Shown: positions 33,502 through 43,635, numbered from the stretch's first letter. The stretch: DNA of 64,000 nt from Bacillota bacterium (GCA_023391425.1 JAEWAX010000098.1:1-64000); one strand, 5' to 3'. Notes: a model not told the origin generated them from the sequence alone. Program-made: numbers and translations.

Positions 33502-34182
33502 TTATTCTTTATATAAACGATAGCCTAGTCCCCAGACCGTTTCAATGTATTCTTCCTTTTCATTTGCCTTCTTTAGTTTACTGCGAAGATTACTCATATG
33601 GGTTTTAACTGCATTGTCATCTCCCAAGTATTCCTCCTGCCAAATGGATTCATAAAGGTTTGACTTTGAAAAAACCTTCCCTTTTTCTCTTATCAGCAGC
33701 TCTAAAATCATATATTCTTTTGCAGTAAGCTCAAGCACTATTCCATTAACAGAAATTCGTTTTGTATTACTATCTAATATCATATCTCTATACTGTAACT
33801 GTTTTTCTGTCTGAATTGTTCTATGTGAGCGCCTTAAGTTAGTCGCAACTCTGGCAATCACCTCACCTAAGTCGAAAGGCTTTGTTATGTAATCATCTGC
33901 TCCCAAATTTAATAAGTCTATTTTTGTACCAACAATATCTTTTGCAGAAATAATAATAACTGGATTTCCAGAAAACTCGCGTATTTCTTTTAATACTTGA
34001 TCCCCGCTTTTATATGGGAGCATTATATCCAAGAGGATTAAGTCATAATTGTTTTCTTTTGCTTCTTTTATTCCTTCTATTCCATTGTAAACAGATTTGA
34101 CCTCATAATTTTCTTCTAATAAAGCTTCTGCCAACATTAAATTTATATCTCTGTTATCCTCGACAATTAAAATCTTATCCAT
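33502..34182 (-). CDS. OmpR-family response regulator
   Basis: 226 residues. Receiver domain with MDKILIVEDNRDINLM, phospho-acceptor Asp in DLILLDIMLP, and the Thr/Lys switch residues (ISAKD, YITKPFD). The C-terminal winged helix has KAVKTHMSNLRSKLKK-type recognition sequence (VKTHMSNLRSKL) and ETVWGLGYRLY. First gene of a five-gene operon with ABC genes and kinase, and so presumably the operon's activator. Confidence 0.93.
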   Translation of the reverse strand: MDKILIVEDNRDINLMLAEALLEENYEVKSVYNGIEGIKEAKENNYDLILLDIMLPYKSGDQVLKEIREFSGNPVIIISAKDIVGTKIDLLNLGADDYITKPFDLGEVIARVATNLRRSHRTIQTEKQLQYRDMILDSNTKRISVNGIVLELTAKEYMILELLIREKGKVFSKSNLYESIWQEEYLGDDNAVKTHMSNLRSKLKKANEKEEYIETVWGLGYRLYKE

Positions 34183-34290
34183 TCCCTATTCACCTTCACA
34201 TATTGAAAAATATAAATAAATTTTATATATATAACTATATTACTTAATTATACATTAAAATACATAATATTCCTAGAATCAACAGTGAAA

Positions 34291-34310
34291 CCCACACATT
34301 AATGCGTGGG
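34291..34310 (-). terminator. intrinsic terminator after metG
   Basis: On the minus strand CCCACGC pairs with GTGTGGG (one G-U) around an ATTAAT loop, followed by TTTC. It lies 70 bases past the metG stop. Confidence 0.6.
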
Positions 34311-34380
34311 CTTTTAAAACAACATATTTTATTGATTAAGAGAGCTCTGCTTTACATTTGTGGTACCAAATTACCAATAT

Positions 34381-36024
34381 CTACTCACCCTGAATTTCGC
34401 AACAGGTACCCAATTTCTTTACTTCCTCGTCCACTCTACTCTTATCTATTCTCTCAAACAGAATACTAGTATCAGGTAAAACATATCCCTCTTCAACAAA
34501 TTGTGCACTCCAGCAATCCCTTAGTCCTAACCAATTCAGAACCTTTGAAGATGAAAAAGGTAGGAAGGGTTTTAACAATATTGCTAAATTTGAAATGATT
34601 TGAACGCAATTGAACAATGTGTTTTTACAGGCATCAATGTTTGTATTCCTAGTATCCCAAGGTTTATGGGCGTCAAAGAACTTATTTGACCATCTGACGA
34701 ACTCAAATATGCCATCGAGTGCATCCTTAAAAGCTCCAGACTCAAGCTTACTGCCGGTTATAAAAAATAGTTCTTCAATTTTAGCCTCTATCTCATTATC
34801 AAGGCTCCCCTTTGGAACTATACTATCAAAATACTTCGAAATAAATGCTAAATTACGGTTTACGAAATTTCCATATGCCCCTAAGAGTTCACTATTATGG
34901 CTGTTAACGTATTCTCTCCAAGAAAAATCAGTATCTCTTTTTTCAGGACCATTTGCAATTAAGAAATACCTTATGGAGTCAGGGTCATAACTATCAAGCA
35001 TATCCTTAACCCAAACAGCATAATTTTTGCTTGTTGATATTTTCCTTCCCTCAAGTGTTAGATATTCGCAAGATACCATTTCATCTGGCAAATGCCAACC
35101 CTTCCCATTCGCAAGCAATAGTCCAGGCAAAATAATTGAATGAAATGGAATGTTATCTTTACCATGAACATAATAATGCTTTGCACCTTTTCCAAACCAA
35201 AGTTCCTCAAAATCATCTCCTCTGCTTTTGGCAACCTGCAAACTACCAGAAAGATACCCCAATACGTTCTCTGCCCAAATATATATTTTCTTATCATCAA
35301 AGCCTTGTTTGGGCACATCAATTCCCCAATCAAGATCTCGGGTTACTGCTCTATCTCTTAAACCCTCATTTATATATTTTTTAGAAAAGGCTATAGCATT
35401 CTTTCTCCAATCACAGTGGCTATCGACGTACGCTGTTATTTCATTTTCAAGCTGGGATAGAGCTAGGTAAAGGTGGTTTGTTTCCATGAATTCAGGAGTG
35501 TTACCACAAATAGAACATACTGGGTTAACTAATAACTCTGGCTCTAATACCTTTCCACAAGCCTCACATTGATCTCCTCGAGCATCCTTACCACATTCGG
35601 GACATTTTCCTTCAACAAATCTGTCAGCCAGAAAGCTTTTGCAGGTATTGCAGTACGCTTGTGGTACACTTTTTTCGTATATATTTTTTCCCTCATACAT
35701 AGCTGCATGAAATTCTTTTACGAAAGCCTTATGTTCCCCTGAAGAGGTCTTATCATATAAATCATAGCTAAAACCCAGTTTTTTAAAGCATTGCTTGAAT
35801 TCCTCATGATAGAAATTACTTATTTCCTCTGGTGTTTTCCCTTCCTGTTTTGCTCTAATTGCTACAGGTGTACCATGGCAATCACTTCCCGACACATAAA
35901 ATACCTTGTCACCTTTTGCTCTGTAATATCTTGCTAATATATCTCCTGGTATAAGTGCTGCTACCCTTCCAATGTGCAGTGTGCCATTAGCATATGGCCA
36001 TGCTCCTCCAATTAAAATATTCAT
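34381..36024 (-). CDS. metG: methionyl-tRNA synthetase (MetRS)
   Basis: 547 residues from ATG 36024, six bases after GAGGG; the ATG at 36030 directly abuts the GAGGG. HIGH-like motif in YANGTLHIGRVAAL. The connective peptide carries several zinc-knuckle cysteine pairs (CNTCKSF, CPECGKD, CEACGKV, CSICGN). The KMSKS equivalent is GRKISTSKN. The C-terminal tRNA-binding domain appended to many MetRS proteins is absent. The enzyme charges tRNA-Met. A T-box leader upstream controls it. Confidence 0.95.
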   Translation of the reverse strand: MNILIGGAWPYANGTLHIGRVAALIPGDILARYYRAKGDKVFYVSGSDCHGTPVAIRAKQEGKTPEEISNFYHEEFKQCFKKLGFSYDLYDKTSSGEHKAFVKEFHAAMYEGKNIYEKSVPQAYCNTCKSFLADRFVEGKCPECGKDARGDQCEACGKVLEPELLVNPVCSICGNTPEFMETNHLYLALSQLENEITAYVDSHCDWRKNAIAFSKKYINEGLRDRAVTRDLDWGIDVPKQGFDDKKIYIWAENVLGYLSGSLQVAKSRGDDFEELWFGKGAKHYYVHGKDNIPFHSIILPGLLLANGKGWHLPDEMVSCEYLTLEGRKISTSKNYAVWVKDMLDSYDPDSIRYFLIANGPEKRDTDFSWREYVNSHNSELLGAYGNFVNRNLAFISKYFDSIVPKGSLDNEIEAKIEELFFITGSKLESGAFKDALDGIFEFVRWSNKFFDAHKPWDTRNTNIDACKNTLFNCVQIISNLAILLKPFLPFSSSKVLNWLGLRDCWSAQFVEEGYVLPDTSILFERIDKSRVDEEVKKLGTCCEIQGE

Positions 36025-36124
36025 ATACATCCCTCTTTTCTTTAAAGTCGGTTTAAAATAATTAATCAGGCTTAATTTACATTTGATTTTTTATTGTTTA
36101 ACAGCTGTAATAATTTTTTATATC

Positions 36125-36607
36125 AAAAAAACTCCCACCTCCGAAAATATTATTTTCGGAGACGAGAGTTTGACTTCGCGTTACCACCCCAAATTTGCCT
36201 ATACTTCACAGTATAGACCTCATCAAGTACGAGCACCTTTATACACTGTCTAAAATCAAATGGATTTAAAATTCCACTCAAAATCAAGAGCTATGCTAAA
36301 CTGCTTTATACTCTATTGCTATAACGGGCAAAACCGTCGCAGCCTATCACGATAAAGAAACTTGGGTTTCATCAAGTCTATTGGGACTATAGAAAGTCTT
36401 AGTTTCACTTATACTTTTCTAAGGTAGAAAATGTGTTCGGTGCGCAACTCCAAGACCATGTTCAGTACTTTCTAACTATACCCAATCTCAGCATAAAGGG
36501 TTCTCTGTAAACGTATACGGTACCTACTCTTCTTTTCGTAGCCTTTAAATGATTCTCTTTACAGTAAACCATTAGAAGTGCATTCTGCTCAAAGATTCAT
36601 TAACTTT
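36125..36607 (-). promoter_or_regulatory. T-box riboswitch (Met) controlling metG
   Basis: On the minus strand the conserved T-box, GGGGTGGTAACGCG, lies at 36177-36190. A strong terminator follows (CTCCGAAAATA paired with TATTTTCGGAG, then GGGAG and a TTTTTTT run, about 36125-36168). Uncharged tRNA would pair with the T-box to form the antiterminator and permit transcription of metG. In the stem I region, the sequence GAACATGGTC places an ATG codon (36457-36459) as a plausible Met specifier. This assignment of the specifier is by inspection only. Confidence 0.9.
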
Positions 36608-36613
36608 TTACTT

Positions 36614-36642
36614 ATTATACGCTCATTGTAATTTTGTGTCAA
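36614..36642 (-). promoter_or_regulatory. sigma-A promoter of the metG T-box transcript
   Basis: TTGACA (36642-36637) and TATAAT (36619-36614) with exactly 17 bases between. Both boxes match the housekeeping consensus. Transcription would start near 36607. Confidence 0.85.
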
Positions 36643-36651
36643 TTTATAATT

Positions 36652-37734
36652 TTATTCGCTTAATACCCGCTCCAATCTCTTAAGGCACGCTTTTCCCATC
36701 TCAGAATTTTTTAATTTTTCATAGCCTGGATTCAAAATAAGAGCCTTGTAGTAACTTGTTCTTATATCATCACATACATCTGTTGTTGCTGTTACTATAT
36801 TATCTGCTATATCTTTGAAATAAATAGATTTACTATAATCACTACTAATATTAATAATTTCATCAATATACCTGCAAAAACACTCTTCAGCCTTATTGTT
36901 ATCTTCCATCAGAACATAGGTGTCTAGCATTAGTTGTGAAGAACAATCTAAAGTATATCCTATTGTATTGGCTATAGAATAATAGCCTTGTGCATATTTT
37001 AAAGCCATTTCATAATTTTTTTGTTTACAGGCTACTTTATGAAGAGTTTGAATATCACTTAGCATATGTTGATAATCCTGTAGCAAATTTCGTTCTGCCG
37101 CCTGTAATGACTTATCATACTCTCCCTTACTCAGAAACACAGATGGCAAAATGTATTCTCCATTGTATTGCTTTTTGGGTAATTTCTCCAATAATACCTC
37201 TGCTTCATCAAGTCTTTTCTGTATCATATACCTTATTGCCACACAATAAGTAGCGGCCATTCTAATATCAGCATCCTCCGAGTACATCAATTCTTCTAGC
37301 AGCTTTGTAGTTCTTTTTAGAATATCCTCATACTCTTCTTCTGAATAATCCTCGGTCACTGTAAAAGCCAACATTTGAGCATCCATCGCAATCTCTAGCT
37401 TTAAGTAATCAGAGTTAGGATATTGCTTCAATAATTCAAAACCCTTTTCCATTCCATTTCTGAAACCATTATTTTTACAAACTTCTCTTACATCTTCAAG
37501 TAGTTTATCTGCTTCTTTTTGTGTTAATTCTGATTTGAAAGAAAACAATTCATCTATGGATACTTGAAAGAAACGAGCTATTGGCGCTATTAAAGTAATA
37601 TCAGGCATTGTAGTGCCCGTCTCCCATTTACTAACCGCTGGGGTTGATATGCCTATTGCTTTTGCTAATTGCTCTTGTGTAATGTTTTTTTCTTTTCTTA
37701 ACATGTAAATCTTCTTACCTATATTCAATTTCAA
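36652..37734 (-). CDS. XRE-family regulator with TPR-like C-terminal domain
   Basis: 360 residues from a TTG start with AAGGAG four bases upstream. The N-terminal helix-turn-helix is KKIYMLRKEKNITQEQLAKAIGISTPAVSKWETG, followed by PDITLIAPIARFFQVSIDELF. Residues about 75-360 are helical repeats resembling TPRs. The layout matches cytoplasmic peptide-responsive or stand-alone HTH-TPR regulators. No cognate peptide gene was seen nearby. Confidence 0.88.
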   Translation of the reverse strand: MKLNIGKKIYMLRKEKNITQEQLAKAIGISTPAVSKWETGTTMPDITLIAPIARFFQVSIDELFSFKSELTQKEADKLLEDVREVCKNNGFRNGMEKGFELLKQYPNSDYLKLEIAMDAQMLAFTVTEDYSEEEYEDILKRTTKLLEELMYSEDADIRMAATYCVAIRYMIQKRLDEAEVLLEKLPKKQYNGEYILPSVFLSKGEYDKSLQAAERNLLQDYQHMLSDIQTLHKVACKQKNYEMALKYAQGYYSIANTIGYTLDCSSQLMLDTYVLMEDNNKAEECFCRYIDEIINISSDYSKSIYFKDIADNIVTATTDVCDDIRTSYYKALILNPGYEKLKNSEMGKACLKRLERVLSE

Positions 37735-37849
37735 CTATCTCCTTAATGTATTCGAATTAAGTATATAGAATGATTTCGTTCGTTGCAATGGACCTGTTGT
37801 TAATTTTGGGTTTAAAAAAATTAACTGTGACGACAAATGCTTAAACTTC

Positions 37850-38233
37850 TTAGCATAACGCAGGTATAAATTTTGCAAAAAGATATAAACCTTCAGAACT
37901 AGTATTTACCTCATGTTCAATACCTGCAGGCATTATTGAAATCACGCCTGGTGCATAACATATTTTTATTCCATCATTTAAGCATTCTCCAGAACCCATA
38001 ATAACTTCATGTGTTTCTAGTTGTGTTTCATGAATATGTTTTTTTATACTACAGTTTGGTGCAATTTTAACTAAATGATAACTATATTTTCCTTCTGTCT
38101 CTTTTGCGGTAACAAGGTGTTTTAATTCCACTCCCTCAAATGTTGGATGTTTTGACCATACAACATTACTAAACTCTTTCGTAATTCCCGGTAAAACTAA
38201 TTTACCTTGGTTAAATCTTTCAAATGTACTCAT
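37850..38233 (-). CDS. cupin-domain protein
   Basis: 127 residues. A single cupin barrel with IKKHIHETQLETHEVIMGSGECLNDG and the second motif GVISIMPAGIEHEVNTSSEG, providing the metal-binding His/Glu set. Likely a small metal-binding enzyme or sensor; substrate unknown. It is encoded next to an AraC regulator, separated by 81 bases, which may control it. Confidence 0.8.
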   Translation of the reverse strand: MSTFERFNQGKLVLPGITKEFSNVVWSKHPTFEGVELKHLVTAKETEGKYSYHLVKIAPNCSIKKHIHETQLETHEVIMGSGECLNDGIKICYAPGVISIMPAGIEHEVNTSSEGLYLFAKFIPALC

Positions 38234-38314
38234 CTTTTTGTCCCCTTTTTATTTAAGCTTGTACTTAAAATAATAAGGTTCAATAAGATTGAATGCTTGT
38301 AAAAAATTGCTCAC

Positions 38315-39052
38315 TTATTCTAGCTTTTTTAGCGAATTTATATATTGACTAGGTGTTATCCCAAGAATACTTTTAAATGTTTTAATAAAATGACTTTGAT
38401 CAAAAAATCCTAATCCTGCTGCAATATCAGCTATTGTTCCCCCTTTAGCCAGAAGGTGCTGAGATTTACGAACCCTATTTTGAATCTGAAAATTATGTGG
38501 CGTCAGTCCTATATTTTCTTTAAATTTCCTTATTAAATAATACTTGCTGATATAAATTTGCTTTGCTAAACATTCTAGTTCTATCTTCTTCTCTGGCTCA
38601 TTTATAATAAACTGATTAATTTTATTAATTTGTTCGGGGAATGCAATTTCCTGCTCTCGATACAATTTAATGATTATATCCATAGCATCATAAAACGCAA
38701 TTGCTTGTTTTTCATTAATAATATTTTGTGCTTGTAACTCATTTGTATAGTGAGTTAATAAGCTTTTCTCATCATCTGCCAAATATTTTTCGAGAAACTT
38801 ACAGCCCACACACATTGTTAATATTCTCGTAGCCCTATCCTTTATATATAAAGAATGAGCCGAATAAATAGGTATAATAAAAATATCATCACATTTACAC
38901 TCTATCTCCTTAGTGTCCTCAACAATATTCAAACAACCATTTAATATTAACCCTGCTACATATTTAGAAATATGGTTATGCTTTTCAAATGTAATATTTG
39001 TTTCTTCTGTTAATACAAACTCTAAATCATTTTCGGAATTAAAATATTTCAT
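38315..39052 (-). CDS. AraC-family transcriptional regulator
   Basis: 245 residues. An N-terminal cupin-like sensor region (TFEKHNHISKYVAGLILNGCL, DDIFIIPIYSAHSLY) precedes two helix-turn-helix units near residues 150-240: LECLAKQIYISKYYLIRKFKENIGLTPHNF and IADIAAGLGFFDQSHFIKTFKSILGITPSQY. A typical effector-responsive activator. The adjacent cupin protein is the likeliest target. Confidence 0.9.
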   Translation of the reverse strand: MKYFNSENDLEFVLTEETNITFEKHNHISKYVAGLILNGCLNIVEDTKEIECKCDDIFIIPIYSAHSLYIKDRATRILTMCVGCKFLEKYLADDEKSLLTHYTNELQAQNIINEKQAIAFYDAMDIIIKLYREQEIAFPEQINKINQFIINEPEKKIELECLAKQIYISKYYLIRKFKENIGLTPHNFQIQNRVRKSQHLLAKGGTIADIAAGLGFFDQSHFIKTFKSILGITPSQYINSLKKLE

Positions 39053-39094
39053 TTAGTCACCATAATTTTGTCTCAAAAACTAAATCTGAGGTAA

Positions 39095-39508
39095 TTATTT
39101 CAACTTCCCAATTGATAAATTTACTTTATAGTTACCATGTGGCAAAATACTATCTAATAAATCTGTCAGTTCCTGTTGGTTCTCTACTGAAACCTTTAGT
39201 AAATAGCATCCCTCTCCGCTTATTCTATGTACCTCTGAAATACTGATACTATCCCTAACAAATTTATGGAAAGCAGCATGATTACTGCTCTTCATATAAA
39301 CAGTTATAAAAGCAGTCATCTCCCGGCCCAATCTAGCTTGATTAACTTTAATGGTGTACCCTTCAATTACTCCAAGCTTCTCTAACCTAATGATCCTATT
39401 TTTAACGGCCTGACCTGTCAAATGCACTATCACACCAATTTCCTGTAGTTGCATCTTTGAATTACTTTCCAGTAGCTTTAAAATCTCAATATCTGTCTGA
39501 TCAATCAT
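39095..39508 (-). CDS. Lrp/AsnC-family transcriptional regulator
   Basis: About 137 residues, start MIDQTDIEILKLLESNSKM (ATG 39508); an in-frame ATG at 39535 adds nine residues but has no RBS, so the shorter version is preferred. The winged helix VHLTGQAVKNRIIRLEKLGVIEGYTI is followed by an RAM ligand-binding domain (AFITVYMKSS, EVHRISGEGCYLLKVSVENQQELTDLL). Divergent from the MBL-fold gene, so possibly its regulator. Confidence 0.9.
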   Translation of the reverse strand: MIDQTDIEILKLLESNSKMQLQEIGVIVHLTGQAVKNRIIRLEKLGVIEGYTIKVNQARLGREMTAFITVYMKSSNHAAFHKFVRDSISISEVHRISGEGCYLLKVSVENQQELTDLLDSILPHGNYKVNLSIGKLK

Positions 39509-39702
39509 TTTTGCAATAAACCTTTCATCATTCAACTTTTTATAGCTAAACTCTTACATCATTAAAGCCATTCTCAGTTTATACTTAATATTGAACAACA
39601 TTTATAAATCTCACGATGCTATTTTACATAACGAGATTATTCAAACTGGTTACATTCCATTAATTGCAAACAAGTATATCATATATGAGAGGAGAAAAAA
39701 AT

Positions 39703-40458
39703 ATGAATATTAAATTAATACGTCATGCTACATTATTAGTTAAGGTTAAAAATAGGACTCTCTTGGTAGACCCTATGTTATCTGGTAAAGGTGAAATTTC
39801 GGCTGTACCAGATGTTCCAAACAAGAGTAATAATCCCCTAGTCGATTTGCCTGTTTCAACAGATTCTTTAACAAATTGCGATGCTGTTTTAATTACTCAC
39901 CTTCATCGCGATCACTTTGATGATGCAGCTATAGCTGCAATAGCAAAGGATAAGCTGATTTTTTGTCAGCCACAAGATGAAAATAAAATAAAGACTTTTG
40001 GTTTTACTAATGTTATACCCATTAATAGAAGCATTAAGTGGGGAGAGATTGTTATTTCTAGAACTCCAGCAAAACATGGTCATGGAACAATTGCTGTAGC
40101 AATGGCACCTGTATCTGGCTTTATAATTAGTGCTTCTGGCGAGCCCACCACATACATTACGGGAGATACAGTTTGGTACTCAAAGACTAAAAATATATTG
40201 GATAAATACAAACCTGATATAGCCATTTGTAACTGTGGGGAAGCGAGATTTTCGAAGGGTAAGGCAATTACTATGGATTCAACGGATATCCAAGAAATGT
40301 GTAAATATTCACCTAATCTAAAAATTGTCGCTGTCCATATGGAAGCTTGGAATCACTGCAGGCTTACAAGAAATATGCTTAAGAATTTCGTCGTTGAGAA
40401 CAATCTGCAAGCTCGGGTAAGTATCCCTGCTGATGGGGAAGAAATAGTGTTTAATTAA
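39703..40458 (+). CDS. MBL-fold metallo-hydrolase (UlaG-like)
   Basis: 251 residues from ATG 39703 (GAGAGGAG upstream). Metal motif VLITHLHRDHFDDAAI, additional ligands in TPAKHGHG, ITGDTVWYS and VAVHMEAWNH, the arrangement of UlaG-type beta-lactamase-fold hydrolases. The first strand, MNIKLIRHATLLVKVKNRTLLVDP, is typical. Substrate unknown. Divergent from an Lrp-family regulator. Confidence 0.88.
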   Translation: MNIKLIRHATLLVKVKNRTLLVDPMLSGKGEISAVPDVPNKSNNPLVDLPVSTDSLTNCDAVLITHLHRDHFDDAAIAAIAKDKLIFCQPQDENKIKTFGFTNVIPINRSIKWGEIVISRTPAKHGHGTIAVAMAPVSGFIISASGEPTTYITGDTVWYSKTKNILDKYKPDIAICNCGEARFSKGKAITMDSTDIQEMCKYSPNLKIVAVHMEAWNHCRLTRNMLKNFVVENNLQARVSIPADGEEIVFN

Positions 40459-40478
40459 GTGTATGCCTATGTTCTTAA

Positions 40479-40520
40479 AATCAGGAGTTGTTCTTCTCGT
40501 CATAATTACTCCTGATTTTT
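40479..40520. terminator. bidirectional terminator
   Basis: AAATCAGGAGT pairs with ACTCCTGATTT followed by TT, between the convergent MBL-fold and alpha/beta-hydrolase genes. The A-rich/T-rich flanks serve both strands. Confidence 0.65.
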
Positions 40521-40570
40521 GGCATAATCTATAATATTTATTGTATTTGATACGGTTTTTACAATAACCC

Positions 40571-41479
40571 TCATTTAACAAATTCACCTAAGGCTTTTTC
40601 TACTTCCTTCTGATGACCTTTCATCATGTGTGCTCCATCTTTAAAATGTATAAATGTACAATTTTGGAATCTTGGTACAGTTTCTTTAATATTCGCATAG
40701 GGCGCAGTTGTATCATCTTCTGAATGTAAAACTAAGACAGGACATTCTATATTTTCTAGAGGATATTCATCGAAATTTTTGCTCATGTCTGCATTAGCTT
40801 CATAGCCATCATTTATAACTCCTAATCGTCGTTGTGATACTGGAAATACACTTAACCACACTTCATCGCTCATATTCATTGCTTTCTCCATAACCGGTCC
40901 AGCCATCCAAAGGAAAAAATCATTACATAAAAACGGCGGTACCCCTAAATATTCCTTAACATCCTCCTCATTAGGTTTCACAGCACCAGGCGCTCCAGAA
41001 CAGTACAAAATTAGTCCTTTTACACGTTCCGGAAATTCTAGCGCAAAGGTCATCGCTACACTTCCTCCTGCTGATGTACCAAGAATATATACTTTTTTAA
41101 TACCTAAGTCATCCAGTAATTCTGAATATGCTTTTGCTTGGTCCTTCATAGTACTTTTTTTAGGAAAATCTGTCCCAACATATCCAAATCTTGAAGGTGC
41201 AATAATACGGTAATTACCAATTGTATCCTTCATCGAGGAATATCCTTGGTCATACCCTCCAAAAAGTCCATGTGCTACTAAAATAGCTTCGCCCGTGCCT
41301 TCATCTATAAAACTCATAGTTCCATAACTGGTTTTAACCGATTTTACCATAGGATCATATGTTGCTAATTGTTCTTTTGCAGCCCTTATGTATAAGTTGT
41401 ATCTGACAATACTAGACACAACTATAATTACTAATACCATACCAACAATTATCATAATCCTTTTCTTCATGCTCTTCAT
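40571..41479 (-). CDS. alpha/beta hydrolase, membrane-anchored
   Basis: 302 residues from ATG 41479 (TTGGAGAAA upstream). An N-terminal hydrophobic helix (about 7-24) suggests export or anchoring. The hydrolase core has the oxyanion region ILVAHGLFGGYDQG, nucleophile elbow LGTSAGGSVAM (Ser), an acid in LVLHSEDDTTAPY and catalytic His in FKDGAHMM. Substrate not predictable. The TetR gene immediately upstream (26 bases) is its likely regulator. Confidence 0.86.
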   Translation of the reverse strand: MKSMKKRIMIIVGMVLVIIVVSSIVRYNLYIRAAKEQLATYDPMVKSVKTSYGTMSFIDEGTGEAILVAHGLFGGYDQGYSSMKDTIGNYRIIAPSRFGYVGTDFPKKSTMKDQAKAYSELLDDLGIKKVYILGTSAGGSVAMTFALEFPERVKGLILYCSGAPGAVKPNEEDVKEYLGVPPFLCNDFFLWMAGPVMEKAMNMSDEVWLSVFPVSQRRLGVINDGYEANADMSKNFDEYPLENIECPVLVLHSEDDTTAPYANIKETVPRFQNCTFIHFKDGAHMMKGHQKEVEKALGEFVK

Positions 41480-41505
41480 ATTTTCTCCAATCAAAGTGCC
41501 CTCGT

Positions 41506-42132
41506 TTATTCTATACTATTCTTAGCTCGATATATCTTCCCAAACTGTATTACGTGTTCTTTAATTACTCTTAAAGCCTCTTCTTCTTTTTGAGGCATAT
41601 TATCAACTTTACATAATAGTAAAAAAATTGGTGAATAGAAATGTAGTGCCATTAAGTAATGATCACCATCAATAAAAGTACCGGCTGCTATCATTTGCCT
41701 AAATACCTCTGCTTGATAATCAATTGCTGAATCAATATAAATTTTCTGATATATTTCTGCAATTTCTGAATTTCTATATTGCTCAATTATTAATAGCCTT
41801 CTTAATCTTCCTACAATGCTATCTCTCAAATAGAATAAAAATAATTCTTGACTTATTTTCACTAATGTCTCATCAGTCATTTCAGCAAAATTAACAGAAA
41901 CATCTCCTTTTCTTGCATCTGGTACATGTAATTTATCATGCATAGCTCCCACTTCGTTTGCCATCTGCTGTATAATTGTTTCAAAAATATGATACTTACT
42001 TTTGTAATGTTTATATAATGAACTGTCTTTTATCCCTACCGCATTAGCTATATCCTTTACAGATACACCATCGTAACCATTCATTGAAAACAGCGTTAAT
42101 GCTTCATTTAGTATTTTTTCTTTAGTTGTCAT
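41506..42132 (-). CDS. TetR-family transcriptional regulator
   Basis: 208 residues. N-terminal TetR domain: TKEKILNEALTLFSMNGYDGVSVKDIANAVGIKDSSLYKHYKSKYHIF. The rest is a variable helical ligand domain. Co-directional with and 26 bases upstream of the alpha/beta-hydrolase gene, so autoregulation of that pair is likely. Confidence 0.92.
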   Translation of the reverse strand: MTTKEKILNEALTLFSMNGYDGVSVKDIANAVGIKDSSLYKHYKSKYHIFETIIQQMANEVGAMHDKLHVPDARKGDVSVNFAEMTDETLVKISQELFLFYLRDSIVGRLRRLLIIEQYRNSEIAEIYQKIYIDSAIDYQAEVFRQMIAAGTFIDGDHYLMALHFYSPIFLLLCKVDNMPQKEEEALRVIKEHVIQFGKIYRAKNSIE

Positions 42133-42294
42133 ACAAAAAATACCATTCCTTTCTAGTTAACAAAGCTATTACACCAACCATTAATAATCACAAATATTCA
42201 ATACTAGCGTCAATAAATTAGGCTAGTGAACACTAGCTAATTATAGCTAACATTCACTAGCCTGTCAAGATAGACAAAGTTCTAAGATAAGAAA

Positions 42295-43635
42295 TCAATA
42301 TATTCCTGCGGAATCAAAACTTCCCTTTCCTTTAAGGTAGCTGTCAAAGAACTTCAACACTATGTTATTCATCGTCTCAATAACATAATATTTGTCAGCT
42401 TTAGTCTGACTATTGATTTTTTTTATCGATCCGCAAATCAGCTTTGTAAGTAATGGAGAAAAAAGCGGCAAATCAGTAAGGCTCATATGATTTGTACCCT
42501 TGATGTAAACATCGTACGCATTGGGGGCTGTATTAGATACGGCCTTGTTAGGATAGATAAAGTCAGTATTTGCTTCAATCAAACTCATCACGTCATCTGA
42601 GTAGAAGTTGAGTATTGGCACAGGGTAGATTTCGTTGTTGAGCACAGGTTTACCATCTACAAGTTCCATATACTCGCCAGACATCTCCCCATCAATATCA
42701 ATTACCGCATCGATGTCATTGCGCTCTCTAGCAACTTGTGCACTAGCCGCACCCCCCAGTGAATGTCCCATCAAACCAATTTTATCAGTGTCAATAAGCT
42801 TATAGACTGGACCTGAGCCATTGCCTTTTGCATTCTTGATAATTGTATCAACCACGAAATTCATGTCCTCCGTACGGAGCTTCATCCACTTCTTAGTAAG
42901 ATTAAAATCTTCTTTATCATCATAAACGTCGTTGTTGCAATCAAGCACCTCCTGTACAAAGGATGTATTTACCATCGTAGATTTGCCATCTACATCTACA
43001 GTGTACATGGAATGATAAGGATGGTCGATGGAGCATACAACATAGCCATTGCTTGCAAGTTCCATATAGGTTGAGGTATTACTCGTTTTTACGCCAAATG
43101 ACCCATGTGAGAATACTACTAACGGATATTTTCCATCAATATTTTCTGGATACCAGAACTCAACATTCACTTCTCTGTTTTCACCTTTATTGTTGAAAGT
43201 CTCAACGCGTTTCTTATCTGTATAAGTGTATGTAGAAGTGGCAATCTCATATTCACCAGTCATCTTCGGCAATTTGTATTGTGGAAACACCATTGCAGGT
43301 GTGACAGCTATAAGCACAACCAATAACATAGCAATTGCCTTAAATACACTATTTACAGTTTTATATTTCTTTTCTTTACTGGTTTTCTGCTTGAGAAACC
43401 TATTGTAAATAAGTGACCATGTGCCAAGTAGAGCCCAGACAAGTAATATTGCAGCAAGTAGTTTCCATCGGAAACTCCACTCAATAACAGATATCAGTGT
43501 AAAAATGACGAAAGCAGCAAAAACACCTATTCTGGTAATACTTCTGACTTTCTTTTGACTCGACTTAGTTTTGATGCAGTATGTTGTAAATGCAGCCTCA
43601 ATAACCAAAGAAATGATAAGTACTATTATTCCCAT
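42295..43635 (-). CDS. membrane-anchored lipase / PAF-acetylhydrolase-like protein
   Basis: 446 residues. Four hydrophobic helices in the first 125 residues are followed by an extracytoplasmic alpha/beta hydrolase. The oxyanion segment is YPLVVFSHGSFGVKTSNTS, the nucleophile elbow is GLMGHSLGGAASA, and the acid and His lie in VDGKPVLNNEIYPVPILNFYSDD and GTNHMSLTDL. Lipid or ester substrates are typical. Stands alone, with a 300-base AT-rich gap upstream. Confidence 0.83.
   Translation of the reverse strand: MGIIVLIISLVIEAAFTTYCIKTKSSQKKVRSITRIGVFAAFVIFTLISVIEWSFRWKLLAAILLVWALLGTWSLIYNRFLKQKTSKEKKYKTVNSVFKAIAMLLVVLIAVTPAMVFPQYKLPKMTGEYEIATSTYTYTDKKRVETFNNKGENREVNVEFWYPENIDGKYPLVVFSHGSFGVKTSNTSTYMELASNGYVVCSIDHPYHSMYTVDVDGKSTMVNTSFVQEVLDCNNDVYDDKEDFNLTKKWMKLRTEDMNFVVDTIIKNAKGNGSGPVYKLIDTDKIGLMGHSLGGAASAQVARERNDIDAVIDIDGEMSGEYMELVDGKPVLNNEIYPVPILNFYSDDVMSLIEANTDFIYPNKAVSNTAPNAYDVYIKGTNHMSLTDLPLFSPLLTKLICGSIKKINSQTKADKYYVIETMNNIVLKFFDSYLKGKGSFDSAGIY

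Larger units (their letters stand above)
36025..36651. other. metG 5' region containing the T-box leader and promoter
   Basis: 627 bases between metG and the XRE gene. About 480 bases are the T-box leader described below. The stretch between the T-box terminator (36125) and metG is AT-rich and contains only the AGAGGG ribosome binding site. Confidence 0.7.
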